DNA from: Achromobacter anxifer | GTDB taxonomy: Bacteria > Pseudomonadota > Gammaproteobacteria > Burkholderiales > Burkholderiaceae_B | Direction: 5' to 3' | Length of the DNA stretch: 64,000 nt | Assembly: GCF_903652925.1 (NCBI RefSeq) | Contig: NZ_CAHLAR010000007.1 | Span: forward strand, 186,001-250,000 | Shown: in pieces, positions 46,518 to 54,471 of the stretch | Layout: each line of letters opens with the position of its first letter | Position numbering within the stretch: the first letter of the stretch is position 1 | The notes under the pieces: model-generated | The model's database searches: none | Seen by the model: the letters and a program-made list of their open reading frames with translations, nothing else | What the model was told of the DNA's origin: nothing | Position numbers and translations under genes: made by a program

Positions 46518-47867
46518 ATGGCCAATTCCCTATTCGGCATGCTGCGCAAGATCGGCGACCTGGGCAGCCCGGCCGATGGCGCCGGCGCCTTGATGGCAAC
46601 CGTGCCCGCCGGCCGCAACTACTACGCCGAAATCGACGCGCCGCCCGACGGCGCGGCCCCGGCCGGACAGGGATTGAACGGGGAAGCCTTCGTCCCCGGA
46701 CAATGCTATTTCAGCGTGCGCATGGTGGAAATGCGCCTGACGGACGCCAGCAATTGCATCGCCACCTTCCTGCCCCTGTGCGCGTTCTTCCTGCGCTACA
46801 CCGAAGCCGGCGCGCAGCGCGAAATCCCCTACGTGGTCGGCTATGACGCGATCCAGCAGGCCATGGGCGCGGCGGCGCCGCAGGCGGGCGCGGGCAAGGT
46901 GGTGTTCCGCGACGTCTACATCGCCCGCAACGTGCCCTACAACAGCGACGGCCTGGAAATGTTCGCCGCGCTATGCCGCTTCAGCGACAGCAGCCTCACG
47001 CGCGGCGTGCTCGACTTCGTGGCGACCGCCGTCAGCATGTTCGGCGGCGCGGTGGGCGGTGCCGTCGTCAAGGCCGGAGAGGGCTTGCTCAAGCCCTTGA
47101 GCAAGCTGTTCGGCACCGATGGCGTCAGCATCCGCTTCGGCGTCTTCGACGGGTTGGCGCTGCGCCGCAGCGGCTATCGCGTGCTGGCGGGCGCCGATAC
47201 CCAGGACAGATTGCAGGGCCTGCAGCTGGTCGACGGCGTATTGCACCGCCAGGGCCAGGGCGGCGCCCTGGAGCCCGTCAACGACGTCGACTACATGGTG
47301 TTGGCGTTCGAGCAGCGCGCCACCCTGGGAGACGACATGTTCAGCGCCGCAGCGGCCCTGCCATTCCATCGCAAATGGATGGAGACGACCGCAGCGCTGC
47401 TGAACGACAACGCCATCGCGGCCAAGGCCGCCTTCCAGTCGCTGGCGGTGGACATCGCGGGTTCACCGCTGCTGATCGAGAAGGACCGCTTCGCGCTGCT
47501 GGCCGCCTATGCCAGCGAAAGGGAAAAATGGAAAGCGAAGAAGAAGGCCTTGAAGTCCGCGTCCAGCGACGGCGCCGGCCAGAACATCGCGGCCGCCGTG
47601 GCCGACAGGCATAAGGCCGCCGCCGGCAGGAAGAGCCCCGTCGCGGAGCCGCTGGATGCCGCGAGGCGCGTGCTGGCGAGATCGGCCGCCGCCGGCAAGC
47701 CTGCCGACCCGCAGTCCGATGCGTCGCTGGCACAGTCGTTCGCCTCGCTGCTCGACGCGCTGGAACCCGCCGCGGCCGGCAAAGCCGGCAAGGCCGGCGC
47801 CGCGCCCGCGGCCTTGTCCGGCGCCTCGCGCGAAATGCTGTCGGCCATCCTGGCCGAAACGGCCTAG
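46518..47867 (+). CDS. Unknown protein, last gene of the CHAT cassette
   Basis: 449 residues with GGAG before the ATG. I recognise no family. A globular N-terminal part (about 1-160) contains YFSVRMVEMRL and CAFFLRYTE. Residues 163-197 are apolar and glycine-rich (FVATAVSMFGGAVGGAVVKA), possibly membrane-active or a packed helix pair. A second globular part runs to about 335. The tail (about 336-435) is Ala/Lys-rich and looks disordered, with KKK and KAGKAG motifs. It has no signal peptide. In described CHAT systems the neighbouring gene often encodes the protease target, so this may be substrate or effector; that is inference. Confidence 0.75.
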   Translation: MANSLFGMLRKIGDLGSPADGAGALMATVPAGRNYYAEIDAPPDGAAPAGQGLNGEAFVPGQCYFSVRMVEMRLTDASNCIATFLPLCAFFLRYTEAGAQREIPYVVGYDAIQQAMGAAAPQAGAGKVVFRDVYIARNVPYNSDGLEMFAALCRFSDSSLTRGVLDFVATAVSMFGGAVGGAVVKAGEGLLKPLSKLFGTDGVSIRFGVFDGLALRRSGYRVLAGADTQDRLQGLQLVDGVLHRQGQGGALEPVNDVDYMVLAFEQRATLGDDMFSAAAALPFHRKWMETTAALLNDNAIAAKAAFQSLAVDIAGSPLLIEKDRFALLAAYASEREKWKAKKKALKSASSDGAGQNIAAAVADRHKAAAGRKSPVAEPLDAARRVLARSAAAGKPADPQSDASLAQSFASLLDALEPAAAGKAGKAGAAPAALSGASREMLSAILAETA

Positions 47868-47877
47868 GAGCGGAGCG

Positions 47878-48657
47878 CTACCTGAGTACCAGGGTCGCGC
47901 CGATGACCTTCATCGTCGGCATCAGTTGGCGCCAGGCGTCCTTGGGCATGGACGCCGGCCGCCGCAGTTCGGCGGCGGCAGGATCGTCCAGCAGATTGCC
48001 CTTGCAGGCGAACACGATGCTGTTGGTCATGTCGTCGTCCACCACTTCGAACATGGATGATCCGAACGCTGCCCGCACCCGGTCCATGTATTCGTGATGG
48101 TCGGGATGATTCACGTGGAAGTTGATCACCAGAATGCCGTCGTCGCGCAGGGCCCGGTAACAGTCGGCATAGAACTCCGCCGTACACAACGGCCCTGGGA
48201 TGCCGCCCACCCCAAATCCATCCAGGAAAATCACGTCGGCATGATCCTCGATGCCGCGCAGGTACGCGGCCGCATCGGCCTGTATCACGCGGAACCGTTC
48301 ACCGTCCCGCGGCACCATGAAGGCGTCGCGCAAAGCGATGACTTCGGGGTCGATCTCGACCACCTCGACCGCGCTGCGCGCCAGGTAGCGGTGGCAGAAC
48401 TTGGGCAACGATCCGCCGCCCAGCCCCACCATAAGGATGCGGCCGGGCTCCGGATTGAAGAGCACGAAGCCCATCATCATCCGCGTGTATTCCAAGTCCA
48501 GCGCATCGGGATTGAGCGTGGACATGCTGCTCTGGATTTCCTGCTGCGTGAAATGCAGCGTCCGTGTGGTGCCGGAGTCCCGGACAAAGGGCTTTGGGCT
48601 GGCGGCCGGCGCGCCGGATGGCGCCGTGGCGGCGGGAAGGTGAACGTCGTCGGACAT
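47878..48657 (-). CDS. Spermidine-synthase-like protein
   Basis: 259 residues. The Rossmann-type methyltransferase fold is clear: ILMVGLGGGSLPKFCHRY (about 73-90), VEVVEIDPEVIAL, and VIFLDGFGVGG. This is the SpeE family pattern, but the N-terminal beta domain is reduced to about 50 residues and the aminopropyl-acceptor motifs are not obvious. It may be a polyamine-related transferase or a SpeE-like protein of other function. It is convergent with the CHAT cassette (10-bp gap) and precedes no operon partner except perhaps the upstream stress gene. Confidence 0.82.
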   Translation of the reverse strand: MSDDVHLPAATAPSGAPAASPKPFVRDSGTTRTLHFTQQEIQSSMSTLNPDALDLEYTRMMMGFVLFNPEPGRILMVGLGGGSLPKFCHRYLARSAVEVVEIDPEVIALRDAFMVPRDGERFRVIQADAAAYLRGIEDHADVIFLDGFGVGGIPGPLCTAEFYADCYRALRDDGILVINFHVNHPDHHEYMDRVRAAFGSSMFEVVDDDMTNSIVFACKGNLLDDPAAAELRRPASMPKDAWRQLMPTMKVIGATLVLR

Positions 48658-48726
48658 GAAGCGCTGCGTATTGCGGGGAAATACGCAGAAGATACCATTG
48701 CCCGGCCCGGCGACGCCCGCGCCTCC

Positions 48727-49146
48727 TCAGATCAGCAGCACCGGGCAGGGCGCCTGCGCGACCACGCGCGCACACACCGAACCCAGCAAGGCGTCCAGGA
48801 AAGGCCCCCGGTGATGCGAGCCCATCACGATGGCCGCCGCGCCGACCTTCGCCGCATGTTCGACGATCTTGTCCGGCGTGTGGCCCGTGAGTTCGTGGCA
48901 TTCGAAGCCGACCTTGCCCGCGCGCAGGATATCGACCACGGACTGCATCGCCTTGCCGCTCTCTTCGTGATGCCAGGCGTCGATGTCGGCCTGGCCGATG
49001 AAGGCCTTGACCTCGCCGGTCACGTCGGGCTCGCAATGCACCACATGCACCAGGAAATCCCGGTTCAGCAAAGGGCCGTCGGCCAGGTAGCGCGCGGCAT
49101 CGTCGCTATGGCTGGAACCATCGGTGGCAAGAATGATCGTGTTCAT
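48727..49146 (-). CDS. Universal stress protein, UspA family
   Basis: 139 residues from the ATG at 49146, with GGAGA upstream; longer in-frame starts read as low-complexity sequence. The ATP-binding pattern is present: ILATDGSSHSDDAARY at the N-terminus and MGSHHRGPFLDALLGSV (G-x2-G-x9-G-S type) near the C-terminus. UspA proteins help survival in stress and growth arrest. It follows terC by 23 nt on the same strand and is probably co-transcribed with it. Confidence 0.93.
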   Translation of the reverse strand: MNTIILATDGSSHSDDAARYLADGPLLNRDFLVHVVHCEPDVTGEVKAFIGQADIDAWHHEESGKAMQSVVDILRAGKVGFECHELTGHTPDKIVEHAAKVGAAAIVMGSHHRGPFLDALLGSVCARVVAQAPCPVLLI

Positions 49147-49169
49147 GACAGATCTCCGGTTGGTGACAC

Positions 49170-50153
49170 TCAGCCCTTGCGGCGCGCGGCTTTCGCCGCG
49201 GCCCTTCCAGGCAGGATCAGGCTGGCGCCCACGGACGCCAGCAAGATTAGGCCCACGGCTCCCAGCGACCATTGCACCGGCAGGTGGAACCACGGCGCGG
49301 CCAGCATCTTGCCGCCGATGATGATGAGCACGGCGGCAAGGCCGTGCTTGAGGTAGCGGAAGCGTTCACGCATGTCGGCCAGCAGGAAGTAAAGCGCCCG
49401 CAGGCCCATGATGGCGAAGATGTTTGACGTGAAGACCAGGAACGGGTCGGTGGTGACGGCGAAGATGGCGGGAATGCTGTCCACGGCGAACACCACGTCG
49501 CTCGCCTCTATCATCAGTAGCACCACGAACATGGGCGTGGCATAGCGCAGGCCACCGATGCGCACGAAGAACGACTCGCCGTGATAGTCCTTGGTGATGC
49601 GCATGGACGAACGCAGCAGCCGCACCAGCGGATTGCGCGCGATGTCCGGCTGATGATCGGCGTGGGCCAGCATCCTTATTCCCGTGAACACCAGCAACAG
49701 GCCGAACACGTAGAAAAGCCAGTCGAAGCGCGATAGCAGCCACACGCCGGCCAGGATCATGCAGACGCGCATCACGATCGCGCCCAGCACGCCGTATAGC
49801 AAGACCCTGCGCTGCAGTTCCAGCGGCACCGCGAAGTAGCCGAAGATCAGCGAGAAGACGAACATGTTGTCCACCGACAGGGACAGCTCGATCAGGTAGC
49901 CGGTGTAGAACTCCAGCGTCTTGCGGTGCGCCACGGCGCGGCCCAGGTTCGCGTCCAGGTACCACCACAGCAGCCCGCCGAACAGCGTAGCCAACGCGAT
50001 CCAGACGCCTACCCAGCACAGCGCTTCCCGCGGCGATACGCGGTGCGCATGGCGGCCGCCCAGCACATACAGATCCAGCGCCAGCACGACCAGCACAAAC
50101 CCGACGAACCCCGCCCACATCGGCATGGTGGCAAAGGTCTCGACCTGACTCAT
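49170..50153 (-). CDS. TerC/Alx-family integral membrane protein
   Basis: 327 residues from the ATG at 50153, with GGGAGGT about 6 nt upstream. It has about nine membrane helices. The charged intramembrane motifs of the family are visible: ELSLSVDNMFVFSLIF (about 92-107) and EASDVVFAVDSIPAIFA (about 217-233). Alx/TerC proteins are linked to manganese export, metal loading of exoenzymes and tellurite resistance. It heads a pair with the universal stress gene. A 9-bp inverted repeat lies 39 nt upstream of the start. Confidence 0.93.
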   Translation of the reverse strand: MSQVETFATMPMWAGFVGFVLVVLALDLYVLGGRHAHRVSPREALCWVGVWIALATLFGGLLWWYLDANLGRAVAHRKTLEFYTGYLIELSLSVDNMFVFSLIFGYFAVPLELQRRVLLYGVLGAIVMRVCMILAGVWLLSRFDWLFYVFGLLLVFTGIRMLAHADHQPDIARNPLVRLLRSSMRITKDYHGESFFVRIGGLRYATPMFVVLLMIEASDVVFAVDSIPAIFAVTTDPFLVFTSNIFAIMGLRALYFLLADMRERFRYLKHGLAAVLIIIGGKMLAAPWFHLPVQWSLGAVGLILLASVGASLILPGRAAAKAARRKG

Positions 50154-50192
50154 CAGGACCTCCCGCCGCCCCGGCGGACAGGCCGGCGGCAG

Positions 50193-50215
50193 CTCGTACA
50201 CAAGGCGTGTACGAG
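50193..50215 (-). repeat. Perfect inverted repeat upstream of terC
   Basis: CTCGTACAC and GTGTACGAG are perfect 9-nt arms around AAGGC. The element lies 39-62 nt before the terC start, so it is either a regulator-binding site (TetR-like symmetry) or a hairpin in the 5' leader. I saw no match to the yybP-ykoY manganese riboswitch that precedes some terC genes. Confidence 0.6.
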
Positions 50216-50322
50216 ACCAGTCTAGGCCTTCATGATTCGCCGAACAATTCGCCAGGAACGAAATGACGTTCAGGTTTTTTGGAACCGTCCGAACCCGCGC
50301 GCAAGAGCGCCCAACGCCTCGC

Positions 50323-51099
50323 TCAGCCCAGATACTCCACGTTGCCGCAGACCGATATGCTCTGGCCGCTGATGAGCGCGCCCTCGTCCGAACACAGGAA
50401 AGCCACCTGGTTGGCGACATCCTCGGGCTGGGTCATGCGGCGCAGCGATACCTTCTCCACCAGTTGCTCGCGCATGGCGTCGTTGCTCACGCCGCCCGCG
50501 GAGGCGCGCGCGGCGATGATCCGCTCCACCCGGTCGCCCGCCACCACGCCGGGCAGCACGGAGTTGACGCGTATGTTCGACGGCCCCAGTTCCATGGCCC
50601 AGGTCTGCGTCAAGCCGGCCAACCCGAACTTGCTGGCGCTATAGGGCGTACGCAAGGAAAAGCCCAGTCGGCCCGCGACGGATGAGATATTGACGATGGA
50701 CCCGCCGCCTGCCGCCCGCAGCAATGGCACGGCGCTGCGCGCGCACAGGAAGGTCCCCGTCAGGTTGACGTCCAGCGTGCGCTGCCATGCGCCCAGCTCG
50801 GTGTCTTCAAGCCGGTTGGTCGGGCCGGACACGCCCGCGTTGTTGATGAGCGCATCGAGCTTGCCCCAGCGGCCGGCCAGTTCGCCGAACATGGCCAGGA
50901 CCTGCGCTTCGCTGGAGACGTCCGTCACGCTGGCGCTCAGACGGGGATGGGCGGCAAGGGCGGCCTCGCAAGCCCGCTCGTCCACGTCGCAGACATGCAC
51001 CTCCGCGCCCGCGTCCAGGAACCTGCGCGCGATCGCCAGGCCTATGCCTTGTGCGCCCGCCGTGACGAGGACGCGTCTGCCCTGCAATGAATTGCTCAT
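50323..51099 (-). CDS. Short-chain dehydrogenase/reductase
   Basis: 258 residues with GGAG 6 nt before the ATG. The NAD(P) motif is TAGAQGIGLAIARRF (about 14-28), with NNAGVSG (about 85) and the catalytic Ser, Tyr and Lys in VNISSVAG and YSASKFGL (about 151). CDVDERACE after beta-2 has Asp at the position that favours NAD. It is the last gene of an operon with a BKACE enzyme (12-nt gap) and a periplasmic receptor, so it probably oxidises or reduces a hydroxy/keto acid that the BKACE enzyme then cleaves. Confidence 0.9.
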   Translation of the reverse strand: MSNSLQGRRVLVTAGAQGIGLAIARRFLDAGAEVHVCDVDERACEAALAAHPRLSASVTDVSSEAQVLAMFGELAGRWGKLDALINNAGVSGPTNRLEDTELGAWQRTLDVNLTGTFLCARSAVPLLRAAGGGSIVNISSVAGRLGFSLRTPYSASKFGLAGLTQTWAMELGPSNIRVNSVLPGVVAGDRVERIIAARASAGGVSNDAMREQLVEKVSLRRMTQPEDVANQVAFLCSDEGALISGQSISVCGNVEYLG

Positions 51100-51111
51100 G
51101 TCATCTCCATC

Positions 51112-52026
51112 TCAAAGCGCGAATTCCGGCCGGATTCCGCTTTTAAGCGGCAGGCCCATGATCTCCCGCGCCTCGGCGGGCGTGGCGGGCTCCATGTCCA
51201 TCTCCCGGATGATGCGCACGATGCGCTCGGTCAGCTGGACGTTCGAGGCCAGCTCGCCATGGCGGTAATACAGGTTGTCCTCCAGCCCGACCCGCGCATG
51301 GCCGCCCAGCAGCAGCGCGGCGATATTGGCCTCCAGCTGCGCCGGTCCGATGCCGCTGACGCAGAAGATGCTGTTGCGCGGCAGCAGGTCCACCATCATC
51401 TGCAGATGCCGGACCGAGAACGGCATGGCGTTCTGGAAGTTGCGGTGGACGTTCATCACCAGGTTGATGAAATGGGGGCCTTCGTCCAGCCCCTCGTCGA
51501 TCAGCGTCGTCGCGTCCTGCAGGATGTGCGTGGGGCTGAAGACCTCCCACTCGGGCTTGATGCCGCGCGCTTGCATGCCGGCGGCAAGCTCGCGAGCCTT
51601 GGAGAGCGGCGTGTTCATCAGGTATTCGCGGTCGCCGAAAGCCAGATTCAAGGTGGTGGCGTCCAGCGTGCACATCTCCGCGCCGGCGTCCATGCCCTTG
51701 AGGCGTTCCTCCCACAAAATCTCCCAGGTGCCTGGCGTGGTCTCCTTGACCATGTCGCCGTGCACCCCGCCGCCGGTGGAGTTGTTCAGCACGATATCGC
51801 AACGGTCGCGGATGAGGCGGTTCATCTGCCGGTAGACCGCGGCGTCGCAGGTGGCCTGGTCGTCGGCACGGCGCGCGTGCAGCGCCACCACGCTGGCGCC
51901 GGCGTTGTAGCAGCGGTACACGTCCTCGGCGATCTCCAGCGGCTGCGTGGGCAGGTGCGGATTCTGGCTCTTGAAGGCCATGCCCCCGGTCGGGGCGATG
52001 GTCACGATCACTTTGCGTTTGGCCAT
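51112..52026 (-). CDS. Beta-keto acid cleavage enzyme (BKACE, DUF849)
   Basis: 304 residues from the ATG at 52026, with GGAAG about 8 nt upstream; a GTG at 52035 overlaps the preceding stop but has no site. BKACE enzymes condense a beta-keto acid with acetyl-CoA and release acetoacetate. Visible family blocks are TIAPTGG at the N-terminus, NNSTGGG (about 82) and GHARVGLEDN (about 243). The usual metal-binding H-x-H-x-R is ALHARR here, so the first His appears to be Ala. The substrate is probably set by the linked SDR and receptor. Confidence 0.88.
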   Translation of the reverse strand: MAKRKVIVTIAPTGGMAFKSQNPHLPTQPLEIAEDVYRCYNAGASVVALHARRADDQATCDAAVYRQMNRLIRDRCDIVLNNSTGGGVHGDMVKETTPGTWEILWEERLKGMDAGAEMCTLDATTLNLAFGDREYLMNTPLSKARELAAGMQARGIKPEWEVFSPTHILQDATTLIDEGLDEGPHFINLVMNVHRNFQNAMPFSVRHLQMMVDLLPRNSIFCVSGIGPAQLEANIAALLLGGHARVGLEDNLYYRHGELASNVQLTERIVRIIREMDMEPATPAEAREIMGLPLKSGIRPEFAL

Positions 52027-52031
52027 GGTGT

Positions 52032-53255
52032 TCACTTCCAGAGCGCGCAGCGGCTCTCTTCCTTGGTGGTGAAGGCTTGGTTGCCGTCGATGGTCTGCAC
52101 GACGTTGAAATAGTCCCAGGGCTCCTTGGACTGCTCCGGCGTCTTGACCTGCAACAGGTACATGTCGTGCACGACCCGTCCATCCGGCCGCACCACGCCG
52201 TTCTTGATGTAGATGTCGTTCAGCTTGTTTTCGCGCAGATAGGCCAGCACGCGGTCGGCGTCGTCGGTGCCGGTGGCCTTGACCGCGCGCAGGTATTGCA
52301 GCGCCGCGGAATAATCGGCGGCCTGCAGCGACGAGGGCATGGCCTTGCGGCGCTCGAAGAACTTGCGGGCCCAGTCGCGGGTTTCGTCCGAGGCGTTCCA
52401 GTACCAGCTGTCCGTCAGGTACATGCCCTGCGCGGCCGGTAGCCCGATGGCATGGATGTCGTTGATGAACATGATCATGCCCGCCAGCCGCATGGTCTTG
52501 GTGATCCCGAACTCATTGGCCGCCTTGATCGAATTCGTGGCGTCCGCGCCAGCGTTCGCCAGGGCCAGGATATCCGCCTTGCTGCTTTGCGCCTGCAACA
52601 GGAAGGACGAGAAGTCGCTGGCCGATAGCGGGTGCCTGACCGATCCGACCACGGTGCCGCCGCCGGCCTCGACGACCTTCGTCGTGTCCGCCTGTAAGGC
52701 GTTGCCGAAGGCGTAATCCGCGGTCAGGAAGTACCATTTCTTGCCGCCTGCCTTGACCACCGCCGCGCCGGTGCCGCGCGCCTGCGCCACGGTGTCGTAG
52801 GCGTAGTTCAGGGTATAGGGCGTGCACTGCTCGTTGGTCAGCGCCGGCGCGCCCGCGCCCACCACGATGATGGGCCGCTTCTTGTCGGCCGCCACCTTGG
52901 ACATGGCCAGCGCCGTGCTGGAATTCGTGCCGCCGATCAGCATGTCCAGGCCCGCCTGGTCGAACCATTCGCGCGCCTTGGCCGAGGCGATGTCCGCCTT
53001 GTTCTGGTGGTCGGCCGTCAGCAGCTCGATCTTCTTGCCATTGATCTCGCCGCCCATCTCCTGGATCGCCATCTTGATGGCTTCGGCCCCGCCGGGGCCA
53101 TCCGGCCCCGAGTACACGCCGGACATGTCGGTGATGAAGCCGATTCGAATAACATCGTCTGAGATCTGCGCCTGGGCGGCAGGGGCGTGCAACAGCGACA
53201 CGGCCAGGCCGCAGGCCATGGCGGTGCGGGACATCATGCCTTGCGTGGGCAACAT
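52032..53255 (-). CDS. ABC-type branched-chain-like solute receptor (LivK family)
   Basis: 407 residues with AGGAG before the ATG. The signal peptide ends at AQAQ (about 30). The mature start IRIGFITDMSGVYSG and FGNALQADTTKVVEA are typical of type I periplasmic binding proteins of the LivK/amide group. It probably binds a small carboxylate or aromatic acid. No permease or ATPase genes are adjacent. It heads the operon receptor-BKACE-SDR and is divergent from a Crp/Fnr regulator. Confidence 0.92.
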   Translation of the reverse strand: MLPTQGMMSRTAMACGLAVSLLHAPAAQAQISDDVIRIGFITDMSGVYSGPDGPGGAEAIKMAIQEMGGEINGKKIELLTADHQNKADIASAKAREWFDQAGLDMLIGGTNSSTALAMSKVAADKKRPIIVVGAGAPALTNEQCTPYTLNYAYDTVAQARGTGAAVVKAGGKKWYFLTADYAFGNALQADTTKVVEAGGGTVVGSVRHPLSASDFSSFLLQAQSSKADILALANAGADATNSIKAANEFGITKTMRLAGMIMFINDIHAIGLPAAQGMYLTDSWYWNASDETRDWARKFFERRKAMPSSLQAADYSAALQYLRAVKATGTDDADRVLAYLRENKLNDIYIKNGVVRPDGRVVHDMYLLQVKTPEQSKEPWDYFNVVQTIDGNQAFTTKEESRCALWK

Positions 53256-53326
53256 GCCTGTCTCCTCTTGTTGGTTTTGGCGTCTGGGGCCTCGACTATT
53301 CTGGCGCTGGCGCCATGGCGCGGACA

Positions 53327-53340
53327 GTCATCATGGTGAC
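53327..53340. promoter_or_regulatory. Imperfect dyad in the receptor/Crp divergent region
   Basis: GTCATCATGGTGAC has GTCA and TGAC half-sites six bases apart, similar in layout to Crp/Fnr-family sites. It lies about 70 nt from both start codons. The match is short and could be chance. Confidence 0.25.
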
Positions 53341-53395
53341 AAAGCGCCCTAGGGTTTACCTCAGCGGCGCTTCAACGGCTAGGAAGGAGGCACAC

Positions 53396-54145
53396 ATGCG
53401 CGAACGGCTTGCCGACGCCCGCGACGAACCCTTGAGCGCACGCCAGCGGCGCGCGCAAGGCGCGGTGGACAAGATGCTCGACGTCGTCCCCTGGTACAAG
53501 GGTTTGCCGGAACTCGAACGCGACCTGATCCGCGCCGAATTGCGCGTCGTATCGCTCGCCGCCGGCGAGTTCCTGTTCCGCGCGGGCAACCGCTCGCCCG
53601 GATGGTATGGCGTGGTGCAAGGGCTGGTGAAATGGTCCTCTCCCGGCGCCGACGGCAAGTCCTTGTCTCTCGCTGGATTCAGCACCGGCAGCTGGTTCGG
53701 CGAAGCGACAATGATTCGCCGCGAGCGGTTCGAATACGAGGTGGTCGCGCTCAGGCCCAGCCAGATCGTGATACTTCCGCGCGAGACCTGCGAGCGTCTC
53801 TGGAACAACAACATCGAGTTCACCAAGGCGCTGATGATGCACCTGGCGCAGCGCGTGGATTGGCTGATGAGCAGCTTCACATCCAACGTGCTGCTAGACG
53901 TCGACACGACGGTCGCGCGCGCGGTCGCCGCGCAGTTCAATGCGGAGAGGCATTCCGGCACGAATGGACGCCTGAAGGTTTCCCAGGAGGAAATCGCGGG
54001 CCTGTGCGGAATATCACGGCAACGCTGCAACGCGGCGCTTGCCAGGCTGGCCCGCGCGGGCGTATTGGAAACCTACTATGGCGGGCTGGCCATCCTCGAC
54101 GTGGAAGAATTGCACAGACTTGCCAAGGTCAAGAAGAACGCCTAG
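53396..54145 (+). CDS. Crp/Fnr-family transcriptional regulator
   Basis: 249 residues from the ATG at 53396, preceded by AGGAAGGAGG. The cyclic-nucleotide-binding-like beta-roll spans about 30-145 (AAGEFLFRAGNRSPGWYGVV, FSTGSWFGEATMI). The C-terminal helix-turn-helix is VSQEEIAGLCGISRQRCNAA (about 197-216). The N-terminal cysteines of FNR are absent, so it is not an iron-sulphur oxygen sensor of that type. It is divergent from the receptor/BKACE/SDR operon and probably controls it. Confidence 0.9.
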   Translation: MRERLADARDEPLSARQRRAQGAVDKMLDVVPWYKGLPELERDLIRAELRVVSLAAGEFLFRAGNRSPGWYGVVQGLVKWSSPGADGKSLSLAGFSTGSWFGEATMIRRERFEYEVVALRPSQIVILPRETCERLWNNNIEFTKALMMHLAQRVDWLMSSFTSNVLLDVDTTVARAVAAQFNAERHSGTNGRLKVSQEEIAGLCGISRQRCNAALARLARAGVLETYYGGLAILDVEELHRLAKVKKNA

Positions 54146-54222
54146 AAAACCGGGACCCACGGTATAAAAAAGGTGCCGGTCGGAACAGAAATTCTGTCTT
54201 TTCGTCCGATGGGGACAAATCT

Positions 54223-54396
54223 ATGTTCGCACGCGAAGCGTTCAACGGCTTGTTCTGCATCAAGACCTGGCTGGAGATCTCATTGCCCGGGCTGCCCAGG
54301 GATCAGGCGCTTGCCCTGGTTCACGAAACAGAGACGATCTGCCCGTACTCCAAGATGGCAGACCAGGGCATTGCCTCGTCGGTGCATCTCTGCTGA
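54223..54396 (+). pseudogene. C-terminal remnant of an OsmC/Ohr peroxide-resistance protein
   Basis: The frame reads WLEISLPGLPRDQALALVHE then ICPYSKMADQG, which matches the end of OsmC/Ohr proteins (the conserved peroxidatic-domain CPYS near the C-terminus). Only about 57 codons remain of the usual 140; the first half with the other catalytic Cys is missing. The 77 bp before it contain no gene. The 326-bp space between the Crp/Fnr gene and the facing exporter gene holds nothing else that I can support. Confidence 0.6.
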
Positions 54397-54471
54397 AAAG
54401 ACAAGCGGCTCCTCGTGCGGGAGCTTCCCGTGGCCACGCATAGGACGCCCAAGGCTCCTACCCATGCCCGT

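Noticed and set aside
46518-47867. The unknown cassette protein as a bacterial gasdermin
   Set aside because: Neither the N-terminal pattern nor the length fits what I know of gasdermins. The apolar glycine-rich segment alone is not enough for that call.
39224-47867. The cassette as a prophage lysis region because of the amidase-like gene
   Set aside because: No holin, tail, integrase or other phage-type gene is present, and the neighbours are proteases and a sensor.
50154-50322. A yybP-ykoY manganese riboswitch before terC
   Set aside because: I found the inverted repeat but not the conserved internal-loop sequences of that riboswitch.
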